DNA of 64,000 nucleotides from Saprospiraceae bacterium (GTDB taxonomy: Bacteria > Bacteroidota > Bacteroidia > Chitinophagales > Saprospiraceae): NCBI GenBank assembly GCA_020629035.1, contig JAHDEC010000002.1:189228-253227 (forward strand), in the 5' to 3' direction. Under the pieces are notes generated by a model. The model was given only the letters and a program-made list of their open reading frames with translations, was not told where the DNA came from and made no database searches. The position numbers and the translations under genes are program-made. Positions 35,948-44,550 of the stretch are shown here, piece after piece. Numbering within the stretch: position 1 is the first letter of the stretch; every line of letters begins with the position of its first letter.

Positions 35948-36886
35948 ATGAAAACGATCAAAATAATGATTCATGTTTGCTTTCTTTTAGTGATAGCAAA
36001 TACCGTTAAAGCCCAGCAATTTCCTTATGCCAGTGCATTTACGGATACTAAACACATTTGGAACCCTGCGTTCACTGCTACAGGAGATGAAATGATAGGG
36101 AGTGTATACTTTAGACAACAATGGTTAGGCATAGGAACAAAAAAAGCGCCTAGGTTAATGTTCGCTAGCATACAGTATCCATTTAGAAAACAAAATATGA
36201 GTTTAGGAGGCGCTTTATATTCAGATAAAGCAGGCCCCATAACGAACAACAGTGTAGTTATTAATTATAGCTACAAATTAAAATCGCTACTCTTCAGATA
36301 TGATCAATTAAGTATCGGAATAAAAGCAAGAGGAACTCAATTTAGTTTTAATGCGACGGAAGAGATTTATAGAGAAGGTGGTGATCCATTGCTCCTGGTA
36401 AATAGAAATTCAAAGTTTTATCCAGCTGCCGGTGCTGGGTTTTCTTATATTTCTAATCAACGAGAATATCAGGGGAATTCATTTTTTGCCGGTTTAGCCT
36501 TCATGCAGGCAGTTTCAACTAATCTATTGATACAGAATAATGATTTTGCTAGACAGCTCCATCTGTTTGGACATATAGGAACCAAACTTTACAATAGAGC
36601 AAGCTTTTGGGAATTATCAGCTTCTGTAAACTATACTGCCCCTCAATTACTTGATATTATATTAACAGCAAATTATGACTATAACGATTCATTTTGGGCA
36701 GGTCTCTCCTATTCGACCGTGAATGATTTATTCTTCCAATCTGGATTTTATGTTCGTGACATTGGAAATAATAATTCGTATATGAAAATTGGAGTGGCTG
36801 GTAATCTTAATGTGACTAAAGAATTAGTTAATGCTGGGCCAGGGTTCGAATTAATCTTAACCTATCATACTGATTTAAGTTATTAG
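35948..36886 (+). CDS. PorP/SprF family T9SS outer-membrane protein
   Basis: A 312-residue outer-membrane barrel. After the signal peptide (ending VKAQ) it carries the PorP/SprF opening QFPYASAFTDTKHIWNPAFT, GSVYFRQQWLGIGTKKAPR and strands such as MSLGGALYSDKAGPITNNSV. It ends in an aromatic residue. Family members help secrete and attach T9SS proteins with type B sorting domains and are typically encoded right after their substrate, as here. This makes it the dedicated partner of the giant metallopeptidase, with which it is probably cotranscribed. Confidence 0.93.
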   Translation: MKTIKIMIHVCFLLVIANTVKAQQFPYASAFTDTKHIWNPAFTATGDEMIGSVYFRQQWLGIGTKKAPRLMFASIQYPFRKQNMSLGGALYSDKAGPITNNSVVINYSYKLKSLLFRYDQLSIGIKARGTQFSFNATEEIYREGGDPLLLVNRNSKFYPAAGAGFSYISNQREYQGNSFFAGLAFMQAVSTNLLIQNNDFARQLHLFGHIGTKLYNRASFWELSASVNYTAPQLLDIILTANYDYNDSFWAGLSYSTVNDLFFQSGFYVRDIGNNNSYMKIGVAGNLNVTKELVNAGPGFELILTYHTDLSY

Positions 36887-36918
36887 TATAGTATGTTCCC
36901 AATTTCATGGCACTAAAT

Positions 36919-36962
36919 AAGCCTGCTATCTTATTTACTCTTTTCTATGCTGCGGGCTTTGT
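36919..36962 (+). terminator. Possible terminator after the PorP/SprF gene
   Basis: An 8-bp stem with one G-T pair (AAGCCTGC / GCGGGCTT), a long 25-base loop, and a short T run. The downstream arm runs directly into the candidate lepB promoter. Confidence 0.4.
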
Positions 36963-36969
36963 ATATTTG
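36962..36969 (+). promoter_or_regulatory. Candidate Bacteroidota -7 promoter element for lepB
   Basis: TATATTTG, an exact match to TAnnTTTG, 29 bases before the chosen lepB start. No clear -33 element was seen. Confidence 0.5.
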
Positions 36970-36998
36970 ACCTAAATAATTTTTAGATAGTGGTTGTA

Positions 36999-38627
36999 AT
37001 GATATTCTTATTAGTAATGTTATTAGGTATTTCAATAACATTATATATGCTTTTTCCTAAGGCAAATAAAGATGCCAAGCTAGGATTAATTCCCGGGTTA
37101 AATTTCGCAGAAGTCAATGACATTATAGGTAGACCTAAATGGAGAGCTTGGTTACTGCTTATTCCGATAGTTGGTATTTTTGTCTATGCCGGTTTAATGA
37201 TACATTTAGTTCGCTCCTTTGGCAGGTATTCATGGTTTGATAGTTTTCTAGCTGTAGTATTCCCACCTGTAATTCTATATCTAATTGCAAAGAATCCAAA
37301 GGATAAATATCTCGGGAAGAATTTTGTGTTAGAATCGGAATACAAGGAGAAGATTAAAGAGGCTGTAGACACGAAGAATGATCGTCTTTATAAAAGATTA
37401 GTAAAGGAAAATCCTTATAAAAAATCAATTTTAAGAGAGTGGTCAGAGTCGATTATTTTCGCTGTATTTGCAGCGGCTTTTATTAGAATGTTTCTGGTAG
37501 AGGCTTATGTAATCCCCACTCCTTCCATGGAGGGATCTCTGTTAGTTGGAGATTACCTTTTTGTTTCAAAGGCCTCGTATGGTATAAGAACACCTATGAC
37601 CATTGCTATGATACCATTACTTCATAACAGAATACCCGTGGTTGGTGGTGAATCATACTTAAAGAAACCAAGTCTAGACTATCATCGTCTTCCAGGTTTT
37701 GAAAAAATTGATAGAAATGATTTAATTGTATTTAACTGGCCAGTGGGTGATAGTATATATGTAGCTCCTGATCGAACCTGGGCGGTGGGACAGATACGAC
37801 GTAATCCTGAAATGCTAAAAGGAAATCCATATGAGGACAGATATAGAAAAAATAATCGTTTGTCACTGAAGAAGATGGTTGACAATGAAGACTACATTGT
37901 CCGTCCTATAGATAAAAAAGACCATTATATTAAAAGATGTGTAGCAATTGCAGGAGATAGTCTTGAAATTAGAGACCGACAATTATATGTAAATGGAAGT
38001 CCCGCAAAGAACCCAGAACATTTACAATATTCGTACAATTCTAATTTTAAAATAGATCAACTAAATCTTAAAAAATTAGACAAAATAGGAATTCTTGAAA
38101 CTGATTTAGGATTTGCAGATAGTCAACGAAATATTTCTTTTTTCATTGATCAAGAACAATTAACTAAGCTTAAAGAGTACTATCCTTCTATAGTATTAAC
38201 ACCAAGAGATTATAAATCTGAAGATATAAAGTTGTTCCCTCATTCGAAATCAATATCTTATAATTGGACAGTTGATAACTATGGGCCTATTTGGGTACCT
38301 AAAAAGGGAGCGACTATCAAACTTACCAAAGACAATCTAAAGACTTACGATCGAGTTATCTCTGTCTATGAGTCAAATGATTTAGAAGTTAAAAATGGCG
38401 TTGCTTTTATCAATGGTGTAAAGAGTGATAGTTACACATTTAAACAAGATTATTATTGGGCAATGGGAGATAATCGGCACAATTCGGAAGATTCTAGAGC
38501 ATGGGGTTATGTACCACATGACCACATAGTCGGTAAACCTAAAATAATTTGGTTCTCAACTAAAAATGCGAGTATTTCTAATGGTATAAATTGGAATCGT
38601 ATCTTTCGTAATCCTAATAAGATGTAA
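36999..38627 (+). CDS. lepB: Signal peptidase I
   Basis: Cleaves signal peptides from exported proteins at the outer face of the inner membrane. I use the ATG at 36999; a GTG nine bases upstream is possible. Hydrophobic helices near residues 1-20 and 47-70, plus one just before the catalytic site (SIIFAVFAAAFIRMFLVEAY), anchor the protein. The Ser-Lys dyad is Ser176 (VIPTPSMEGSLLVGD) and Lys312 (HYIKRCVAIAGDSLEI), and the box MGDNRHNSEDSRAWGYVP is intact. At 542 residues it is longer than E. coli LepB, with a large insertion between the two catalytic boxes, as is usual in Bacteroidota. Confidence 0.95.
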   Translation: MIFLLVMLLGISITLYMLFPKANKDAKLGLIPGLNFAEVNDIIGRPKWRAWLLLIPIVGIFVYAGLMIHLVRSFGRYSWFDSFLAVVFPPVILYLIAKNPKDKYLGKNFVLESEYKEKIKEAVDTKNDRLYKRLVKENPYKKSILREWSESIIFAVFAAAFIRMFLVEAYVIPTPSMEGSLLVGDYLFVSKASYGIRTPMTIAMIPLLHNRIPVVGGESYLKKPSLDYHRLPGFEKIDRNDLIVFNWPVGDSIYVAPDRTWAVGQIRRNPEMLKGNPYEDRYRKNNRLSLKKMVDNEDYIVRPIDKKDHYIKRCVAIAGDSLEIRDRQLYVNGSPAKNPEHLQYSYNSNFKIDQLNLKKLDKIGILETDLGFADSQRNISFFIDQEQLTKLKEYYPSIVLTPRDYKSEDIKLFPHSKSISYNWTVDNYGPIWVPKKGATIKLTKDNLKTYDRVISVYESNDLEVKNGVAFINGVKSDSYTFKQDYYWAMGDNRHNSEDSRAWGYVPHDHIVGKPKIIWFSTKNASISNGINWNRIFRNPNKM

Positions 38628-38639
38628 AAAAATATATCT

Positions 38640-39515
38640 ATGCTGAATTGGAAGTTATTTATAGTATTTATGCTAATTGGCAACGTTGGTTTTTCGCAGG
38701 ATTTACCAAAAACTAATGTTTATCTATTTTCTTTCATCAAGGATGCAGAGCGACTAAAAATCAAAGAAGGCAAATTACTTACCGGCTTCAATAAATCTGG
38801 TTATAATAATCAACCTTGCTTTGTAGATGATAATGCAGTTTTAATAACAAGTAATTACTTTGAAGGTAATAATGAGATTCTGAAATTAGATTACTACGAA
38901 AACATAATTTATAGAATTACAAAAACCCCCGAAAACGAATACTCTCCTACTCTATCACATGATTTCAATAATTTCACTGTTGTTAGAGTAGATAAAAATG
39001 GCATTGACCAAAACATACATAGATATCCTATGGATTTATCTGATAAAGGAAAAACCCTTTTTCCAGATATTGATAATGTAGGTTATCATTGTATAGATCA
39101 CTTTGGAAACACCTATGCATTTTTAGTAGATGAACCCCACAAACTAGCATTCATAGACAAAGACACCAAGCAGTCGAAAGTACTTTTTGATAATATTGGA
39201 AGAACATTAAAAACCGATAAATACAATAGTCTTTTGTTTGTACATAAGATCGGTGATAAAATGGTAATCAAAAATTATAATCCTAATACTCAAAAAGCAA
39301 GCGTTGTCCATCCTACTTTAGGCGATAGTGAAGATTTTGAATATTTATCATCAAACGAAATTGTCATGTCTGAAAATGGCAAGCTATATAAATTGAATAT
39401 TAGTAACAATATTGGTTGGAGAGAATATGTTGATTTAAGTGAGTATGGTCTGAAAAATATTACTCGGATAGTAATCCGAAAAAATAAGCTCTTAGTTGTA
39501 GAACAAGACATTTAA
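38640..39515 (+). CDS. Secreted beta-propeller-like protein of unknown function
   Basis: A 291-residue exported protein with a signal peptide (ending GNVGFSQ). The body contains repeats such as NNEILKLDYYENIIYRITKT followed by NEYSPTLSHDFNNFTVVRVD, and HKLAFIDKDTKQSKVLFDNI, which resemble WD40/PD40-type propeller blades. There is no sorting domain, lipobox or catalytic motif. It follows lepB by 12 bases and precedes the subtilase by 39, so the three may be one transcript. The function is unknown. Confidence 0.7.
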   Translation: MLNWKLFIVFMLIGNVGFSQDLPKTNVYLFSFIKDAERLKIKEGKLLTGFNKSGYNNQPCFVDDNAVLITSNYFEGNNEILKLDYYENIIYRITKTPENEYSPTLSHDFNNFTVVRVDKNGIDQNIHRYPMDLSDKGKTLFPDIDNVGYHCIDHFGNTYAFLVDEPHKLAFIDKDTKQSKVLFDNIGRTLKTDKYNSLLFVHKIGDKMVIKNYNPNTQKASVVHPTLGDSEDFEYLSSNEIVMSENGKLYKLNISNNIGWREYVDLSEYGLKNITRIVIRKNKLLVVEQDI

Positions 39516-39554
39516 AGTCTTCAGAAATTCGTTTATTTGATTGAACTTTTAAGC

Positions 39555-41174
39555 ATGAAGAATATTTTTGCAGTTTGTATTTGTTTCTTGTTAATTCAAC
39601 CATTATTTAGTCAGAAAAGTGATTGGATATTGGAATCAGCCATTTCGATGACCGATAGGGATTGGAACAATTTAGAAGAATACGCAGAAGCAAAAATCAT
39701 CACGGCCGAATCATTGTCTAGAAGAATTAATCTCTACTCAGTTTCGTTTGATAAGCCCTTAAATAAACAACAGTTAGATAGATTTAATGATGGCTTAGTT
39801 TTTTATCGAGACAAAGAAATTCAACAAAGAGAGACTGTTCCTAATGATCCAGAAATTGGTTTACAATGGGCATTGCCCAAAATTGGATTGTTTGATGTTT
39901 GGGATGAAACAGTTGGAGGTATAGATGCCCTAGGGAGAGAAATTGTGGTTGCTGTTATCGATGATGCGTTTCAGATTAATCATGAGGACTTTGATGGGCA
40001 AGTTTGGACAAACGATGCCGAAATCCCAGATAATGGCCTAGATGATGATAACAACGGATATATTGATGACTATTTTGGTCTAAATCTAGCAACCAACACT
40101 GATAATCATCCATCACTTAATTCCCATGGAACAGCCGTTGCAGGAGTTATTGGAGCTAAGGCTGATAACGGTCTAGGAATAGCAGGGGCCAACTGGAATA
40201 TAAAAATTATGTTTCTAAGTGAGGGAACACAAGTAAGTAAGATCATTAAAGGATATGAATATGTTTATGAACAGCGAAAATTATTTAATGACACAAATGG
40301 TGCAGAGGGCGCATTAGTAGTTGCCACTAATTTTTCTGGAGGTATACCGGATGTAGGACCCGATTCTTTTCCAGCTTGGTGTGATGTTTATGATGCATTA
40401 GGAGATGTAGGTGTGTTAAATGCAGGAGCAGTTCCTAACGCTAACGTTGATCTTGAAATATCATTGGATATGCCAAGTGATTGTCCTTCTGACTTTACTA
40501 TAATGGCTACGAATACAAATAGCGCAGATTTTAAAGTGGATCAAGCAGGTTTTGGATCCACGGTTGTTGATCTAGGAGCACCAGGTGAAGATATTTATAC
40601 TTTGAAGCCAAATGATGAGTATAGGTATTTTAGTGGAACTTCTGCATCATGTCCTTATGTTGCATCAGCTATTGCCCTTATATGTAGTATGAATTGCGAG
40701 GAAATGGCGAACAATTTTACAGAAAGGCCTAGAGAAACTGCCCTAGAGATCAAGTCATTAATTATGGACAATGTTGATAAATTCCCGTTTTTAACTGATC
40801 TATCTGTATCTGGAGGTCGACTAAATGTGTTTAAAGCGATGAATGCCCTTGCTGCAGGCCAGTCAAATCCTGATGAAAATACCTTATGTAATTCTTCTGT
40901 CAATGAGCTTGATATCATTAGTGAAAGTGGCAACGCCATAGGTATTACGAATTTATCTTTCGCTTATTCTACTGACAAATCAGAAAATCATCGTGTAATA
41001 TTTAGTGATGTGCTTGGACGAGTTATTTATTCATACGTAGATAATCCAAGTATTTTCAGTCTTAATACTATTGATGTAAATCAAGCCTTAGACCGATTAA
41101 CTACGGGGTTGTATTTTGTGAGTGTATCTAATTCAGATGAAACAGCTTCTTACAAATTCTTCTTGAATAATTAA
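39555..41174 (+). CDS. T9SS-secreted subtilisin-like serine protease
   Basis: A 539-residue S8 family peptidase. The ATG at 39555 opens the signal peptide (MKNIFAVCICFLLIQPLFSQ). The catalytic triad is complete: Asp136 (VVAVIDDAFQINHEDF), His191 (NSHGTAVAGVIGA) and Ser363 (FSGTSASCPYVASAIAL). A short N-terminal propeptide-like region precedes it. The C-terminal 75 residues (VIFSDVLGRVIYSYVDN, LTTGLYFVSVSNSDETASYK) match a type A T9SS sorting domain, though the usual YPNP motif is missing or degenerate. It probably acts outside the cell in protein degradation or in processing of other surface proteins. Confidence 0.92.
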   Translation: MKNIFAVCICFLLIQPLFSQKSDWILESAISMTDRDWNNLEEYAEAKIITAESLSRRINLYSVSFDKPLNKQQLDRFNDGLVFYRDKEIQQRETVPNDPEIGLQWALPKIGLFDVWDETVGGIDALGREIVVAVIDDAFQINHEDFDGQVWTNDAEIPDNGLDDDNNGYIDDYFGLNLATNTDNHPSLNSHGTAVAGVIGAKADNGLGIAGANWNIKIMFLSEGTQVSKIIKGYEYVYEQRKLFNDTNGAEGALVVATNFSGGIPDVGPDSFPAWCDVYDALGDVGVLNAGAVPNANVDLEISLDMPSDCPSDFTIMATNTNSADFKVDQAGFGSTVVDLGAPGEDIYTLKPNDEYRYFSGTSASCPYVASAIALICSMNCEEMANNFTERPRETALEIKSLIMDNVDKFPFLTDLSVSGGRLNVFKAMNALAAGQSNPDENTLCNSSVNELDIISESGNAIGITNLSFAYSTDKSENHRVIFSDVLGRVIYSYVDNPSIFSLNTIDVNQALDRLTTGLYFVSVSNSDETASYKFFLNN

Positions 41175-41228
41175 GGAATATGAACTTAATTCTTTTATTG
41201 TTCTATTAGCTTAGCAATAGCATCTTAC

Positions 41229-41465
41229 TCACATTTCCATCGTTTTCGTAATCACATAGCTTTTGCCTTTATAATCAATCACATGAAGAGTATTTAATTC
41301 TAAATACAAATCATCTATCATTTTAAGTTCGATGCTGTTTTTGTGAATATGAAGTAACTCTTTCAGTTGAAGTTGATTATAACTAAAAGATTCTTCACTT
41401 GCTACGATGGTCTTTTTATCAATGTAAAGGCCATTAATGATTAACGATGAGGTCCTATAATTCAT
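41229..41465 (-). CDS. Small hypothetical protein
   Basis: A 78-residue frame (MNYRTSSLIINGLYIDKKTI, then LHVIDYKGKSYVITKTMEM) with an ATG start and no signal or membrane segment. It lies 85 bases downstream of the sensor kinase on the same strand, so it could be cotranscribed. Composition is that of a soluble beta-rich protein. I do not recognise it, and it may be spurious. Confidence 0.4.
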   Translation of the reverse strand: MNYRTSSLIINGLYIDKKTIVASEESFSYNQLQLKELLHIHKNSIELKMIDDLYLELNTLHVIDYKGKSYVITKTMEM

Positions 41466-41550
41466 ATGGTCATTTAACTATAAGACGATTTTTGCAGAGG
41501 AAAAACTACATGGGTACAACATATTAACATTTAATTAATATATACCTGTC

Positions 41551-44433
41551 TTATATAGGTATGTGGATTTCTACTTTTGTTCCTTTAGGGTATCTTGAAA
41601 CAAGATTAACTTTTCCACCAAGATGGGAGGTCCGATTTTGAATTGAATTTAGACCATTTCCACTTGAATCATTTGTGGATTCGTCCTTTAAGCCGATTCC
41701 ATTATCTTGAACGGTGAAAATTATTTCATTGTCATATTTCATGGCGGTTAATCTCCCTGATTTTGCTTTAGAATGCTTTAATATGTTGTTATAACATTCC
41801 TGTATTATTCTGTAAATATGATGCTTCTGCGTATTAGTAAATAAATGATCAATCTCTACCAGATCGTGAGAAAATAAAATAGAGGTGTTTGCATCCAATT
41901 TTTCGGTTAGTCTTTCTAAGGCTTTTTTAATACCAATTTTATCAATATCAGCTGGTCGTAAATCATTAAGGAGGCTCCTCATTTCTACAATTGCCTGGTC
42001 AACCATGTTAACATACTCGTTATCATTTCTTAGAAGCGCTTTATTTTTCAAAAGTATAAGACTTTGACCCAAACCATCATGAATTTCACTGCTTATTCTC
42101 TTCTTCTCTTCTTCTTCAGCAGTCATAGCAATGGAAATAAGCTCTGATTCTCTTTCCAGTTTATTTTGAACTTTTTTCCGATATCTTTTAAAATATAAAT
42201 GGATAAGAAGAGCAGCTAGACCAACTAATAAAAGATAAAACCACGGGTTGTAGATAAGGGGTCTCCGAACTTTAATAACATTTACATCAGTTATGCTACA
42301 ATTCCCATCAATATTACAAACACGAATTTCGAATTCATTATTTCCAAAAGGCATTCTGTCAATAATGATTTTACCATCTTCCGGAACTGTAACCCATTCA
42401 TCAGATATACTTTTAACTCGATATTGATAGCTTATTCCTAAACCCTTTTCAAACTTTAAAGGATCGAGTTCTATAGTGACATCTTTACTTGTTTTACTTA
42501 GAGTTTTGAATGGTTGAGACGATTTAGAGCTATCTTTATTTGAATTTTCCAAGATATTGAAAGAAGCTAATACTGAATTATTCTCAAGTCTACTTTTTTC
42601 AGTCAATAGCTTGTTATCAAATTTGAGTAACTTTTTACCATTATACAGCCAAAGTATTCCATTTTTATCATGATCAACTCTCAGCTCTTTTTGATACTCA
42701 GGGAAATCAATTACATAATTTGATTCAAATTTATCGACAAAACACAGTGAGTCAAGGTTGTATCCTACCAAGTTTTTATTGGTGCCAACCCATAACTGAT
42801 CCTTAAACTGAGAGATATCCAATACATTATGCAATCCATTGAGTACATTCAAGGCCTTTACTTTTAAACCGTCTTTTGGATGATTATTCAAGACTTGAAC
42901 ACCTTTGTCATAGGCTATTATTAGACACTCATAATATGAAATAGCTTGTGTTGGTATCGAGGCTAAATTTTGCTCAGTGCCTTCAATTAAATCCAGCTTA
43001 AGATTCCCCTCAAGTTCATAGTTCACCTCAAAAATACCTGCATTACTATGTAGTATAATTTGATTATTAAACAGGTTTAAACCATAAGGTACAAGTTGTG
43101 TGACTATCGAATTATCCGAAAGACTTATATCTTTATAATAGAGAGAAGATGACTCATTGCCACTAATTTTTAATTTTTCGTGATCTAAAACTATGGCTTT
43201 CTCAGAATTTGGAATATGTAAGTAATCAACAACATATTGTTCTTGAATTGCTAGATTTTTAGATAAATTATGAGAATTTAACTCATATGAACTTTCCTTA
43301 CCTTTAGAATATACTTTGATCTCTTCTTTATTATATAGATACTTTTTTAAATAGGGAGCTTTTCCAACTGCTTGTTTTTTTAATTGAATGTCTTTATCTA
43401 CGTTAAATAGATAAACTTCCTTTTTCTGCGAAAGAAATTTGTCATCATTTAAACAAAAGAATTGCTTTCTAAATTTTTTGTTCGGTGCCCCATCTAAACT
43501 GTAGAAAGAAATTGCTGGACCTGGATGTGAATACAAACCCTGATTTGAGGCAATCCAAATTTTGTCATCACTAGCTATTGTAAAATCATTTACTACCAGA
43601 TTAGTAAAATCCTTATTGTTGAAAATTGACTTTATTTCAAAAGTAGTTGGATGAACAAAACTCAGGGTTCTACTTTTTAACCAAAGAACATTATTCTTAT
43701 CCTTTAGTATCTTTGTTACTTTATCCAGATTTTTTGTGGGTATCCTATGCTTAATGGAATCATTTTGGACACCCAGTATTAAATTATCGAAGCTAATCCA
43801 AATTACATCTTCATCATCAATAAATAAAGCATGAGCGTATTTGCTTTCATAAATGGATCTATACCTGATGGAGGATAAATTTTTATCAATTATATAGATC
43901 CCTCCACTACTATTAATTAACCAAATCCGTCCATTACTTTCAATATCATATGACCAAATATCTTTTTTGTTGTAGCTTTTCCAATTTACAGGCAAAACAT
44001 TACCCGACTTAACATCTAGAATTCCTTCCTCGACTACTAAAAGAGTATTTTCTTTTAAATCATTAAAAATGAAAGTATAATCTATGTCGGGCTGAATCTG
44101 CACATCTCTTTCGTCATAGATTTTTCCTTCTTTTATAAATTTTGATTGCTTGTTTACAGTTCTATACCAATGAAAGTTACCAGCTGCATTGGATTTTGAA
44201 TATTGATTAATTTGCTCATTTAAACTTAAACCTTGAGCAATACAATTATTCTCTTCTTGTTTAAATAATTCATCAGGAGTGAAAAACCAGATATTATCTC
44301 CATCTTCAAAAACTGAGTTTATCTGTGATGTATTATTACACTGGTTTGGATAGACTAAATCAATAAAATAAGATTGGGCATCTATTTCTGAAATAGTTAA
44401 TAAAATAAAAAATATAGGAAATGAAAATTTCAA
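41551..44433 (-). CDS. Sensor histidine kinase with periplasmic propeller domains
   Basis: A 960-residue membrane kinase. A signal peptide (MKFSFPIFFILLTISEIDAQ) leads to a periplasmic two-component-regulator propeller with blades such as DEDVIWISFDNLILGVQND and IASDDKIWIASNQGLYSHPG. A Y_Y_Y-type domain (YRVKSISDEWVTVPEDGKII) follows, then one transmembrane helix (WFYLLLVGLAALLIHLYF). The cytoplasmic part has a HisKA_3-type dimerisation domain with His785 (SSEIHDGLGQSL) and an ATPase with N box (IIQECYNNILKHSKA) and VQDNGIGL. The start codon is TTG; TGA lies two codons upstream. No response regulator or fused receiver/AraC domain is present, so it is an orphan kinase of the NarX/LytS-like class. 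Confidence 0.92.
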   Translation of the reverse strand: MKFSFPIFFILLTISEIDAQSYFIDLVYPNQCNNTSQINSVFEDGDNIWFFTPDELFKQEENNCIAQGLSLNEQINQYSKSNAAGNFHWYRTVNKQSKFIKEGKIYDERDVQIQPDIDYTFIFNDLKENTLLVVEEGILDVKSGNVLPVNWKSYNKKDIWSYDIESNGRIWLINSSGGIYIIDKNLSSIRYRSIYESKYAHALFIDDEDVIWISFDNLILGVQNDSIKHRIPTKNLDKVTKILKDKNNVLWLKSRTLSFVHPTTFEIKSIFNNKDFTNLVVNDFTIASDDKIWIASNQGLYSHPGPAISFYSLDGAPNKKFRKQFFCLNDDKFLSQKKEVYLFNVDKDIQLKKQAVGKAPYLKKYLYNKEEIKVYSKGKESSYELNSHNLSKNLAIQEQYVVDYLHIPNSEKAIVLDHEKLKISGNESSSLYYKDISLSDNSIVTQLVPYGLNLFNNQIILHSNAGIFEVNYELEGNLKLDLIEGTEQNLASIPTQAISYYECLIIAYDKGVQVLNNHPKDGLKVKALNVLNGLHNVLDISQFKDQLWVGTNKNLVGYNLDSLCFVDKFESNYVIDFPEYQKELRVDHDKNGILWLYNGKKLLKFDNKLLTEKSRLENNSVLASFNILENSNKDSSKSSQPFKTLSKTSKDVTIELDPLKFEKGLGISYQYRVKSISDEWVTVPEDGKIIIDRMPFGNNEFEIRVCNIDGNCSITDVNVIKVRRPLIYNPWFYLLLVGLAALLIHLYFKRYRKKVQNKLERESELISIAMTAEEEEKKRISSEIHDGLGQSLILLKNKALLRNDNEYVNMVDQAIVEMRSLLNDLRPADIDKIGIKKALERLTEKLDANTSILFSHDLVEIDHLFTNTQKHHIYRIIQECYNNILKHSKAKSGRLTAMKYDNEIIFTVQDNGIGLKDESTNDSSGNGLNSIQNRTSHLGGKVNLVSRYPKGTKVEIHIPI

Positions 44434-44550
44434 ATCTCAGGAATTGGGCTTAAATGTTTAAATCTGGTTTTCTCTTATAATATACTAAGAAGACACAAAA
44501 TTGTTAGCTAACCACTATTTATAATGTATAATAAGCAGAATATCAGTCAT

